DNA from: an uncultured Prevotellaceae bacterium
GTDB lineage: Bacteria > Bacteroidota > Bacteroidia > Bacteroidales > Bacteroidaceae
Direction of reading: 5' to 3'
Assembly (NCBI GenBank): GCA_946415695.1
Contig: CAMKTM010000171.1
Coordinates: forward strand, 1 to 5,222
Length of the DNA: 5,222 nt
This document shows positions 4,969-5,222 of this stretch, piece after piece; position 1 is the first letter of the stretch, and the number at the start of each line of letters is the position of its first letter. A model generated the notes under the pieces. The model ran no database searches and was not told where the DNA came from. It saw nothing but the letters and a program-made list of their open reading frames with translations. The translations under genes and the position numbers were made by a program.

Positions 4969-5222
4969 GCGGGCGGTAGCAAATTCTTCATTCTTCATTG
5001 GTCTCGTCGAGCTAAAGCATCTTCGTTCTTCGTTGTTTCTTCTTTTGCTCCTCCTGGTTGCCTGTTCCAAGCATCCTTCTGTGCCGTCGAACTATTCACA
5101 GGCGGATGCAGAACCGGACATCTGGCCGGACTACAGGAACGTGACGGTTCCGCCAAACATTGCTCCGCTCAACTTCCTGGTCGATGGCGTAGATGATGTC
5201 GTGGCTGAATACAGCGTCCAAA
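4967..5222 (+). CDS. Lipoprotein, 5' part only; possibly PD40/beta-propeller family
   Basis: An open frame begins at ATG 4967 and is still open at the window end (85 codons). It encodes a type II signal peptide: a basic patch (KHLR, 17-20), a leucine-rich core (LFLLLLLL) and the lipobox LVAC, with Cys33 as the lipidated residue. The mature start, CSKHPS, lacks the acidic residues typical of Bacteroidetes surface-export signals, so a periplasmic-facing lipoprotein is favoured by inference. The following segment (PDIWPDYRNVTVPPNIAPLNF, about 50-70, split here as PDIWPDYRNV and TVPPNIAPLNF) resembles from memory the N-terminal region of Bacteroidales PD40 (TolB-like) lipoproteins that I recall lying next to DUF6057 genes; this is uncertain. 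It is 83 nt from the preceding gene and probably in the same operon. Confidence 0.8.
   Translation, partial: MRAVANSSFFIGLVELKHLRSSLFLLLLLLVACSKHPSVPSNYSQADAEPDIWPDYRNVTVPPNIAPLNFLVDGVDDVVAEYSVQ
4983..5048 (+). repeat. Heptamer repeats in the lipoprotein signal peptide
   Basis: ATTCTTC occurs twice in tandem at 4983-4996, followed by a partial third copy (ATT, 4997-4999). CTTCGTT occurs twice in tandem at 5021-5034, followed by related units GTTTCTT and CTTTTGC (5035-5048). The first pair encodes the polar region of the signal peptide and the second the start of its hydrophobic core. All are pyrimidine-rich and of period 7. Confidence 0.7.

Noticed and set aside
1..5222. tRNA, rRNA, insertion sequences
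   Set aside because: No cloverleaf, rRNA-like stretch, transposase frame or terminal inverted repeat was seen on either strand.

Overview
The window looks like Bacteroidota DNA, most likely Bacteroidales and perhaps Prevotella-like. The support is two promoters of the Bacteroidetes type (TTG, about 19-20 nt, then TAnnTTTG), start codons without Shine-Dalgarno motifs and with A/T-rich upstream sequence, a HU protein of the Bacteroidales kind, and a phosphate-selective-type porin and DUF6057-like protein that resemble Bacteroidales families. The genus is an inference from sequence memory, not from a search.

Layout. Positions 1-131 are non-coding: a 12-bp direct repeat (15-50), then two hairpins that end a leftward transcript. 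The hu-type gene (132-410, minus) is read leftward. Positions 411-598 hold two divergent promoters, one for hu and one for leuB. Four genes then run rightward: leuB (599-1678), an OprO/OprP-like outer-membrane porin (start uncertain, 1675 to 1771, end 2937), a large polytopic membrane protein probably of the DUF6057 family (2910-4883), and the start of a lipoprotein gene (from 4967, cut by the window end). Spacing is tight (4-nt or 92-nt gap, 28-nt overlap, 83-nt gap) and no terminator is visible between them, so they probably form one operon driven from the leuB promoter.

How the genes fit together. LeuB is a cytoplasmic leucine-biosynthesis enzyme, whereas the next three products belong to the envelope: outer membrane, inner membrane and a lipid-anchored protein. 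No functional link between leucine synthesis and the envelope genes is shown by the sequence; the link is co-transcription.

The most unusual structure is the short-period tandem repeats at the gene boundaries and in the hydrophobic leader or membrane segments of all three envelope genes: decamers in the porin signal peptide, heptamers in two membrane segments of the DUF6057-like protein, a 22-bp higher-order repeat before the lipoprotein, and heptamers inside its signal peptide. Since 7, 10 and 22 are not multiples of 3, unit gain or loss in the coding repeats would shift frame, so phase or allelic variation of this envelope module is a testable idea. It is not demonstrated here.
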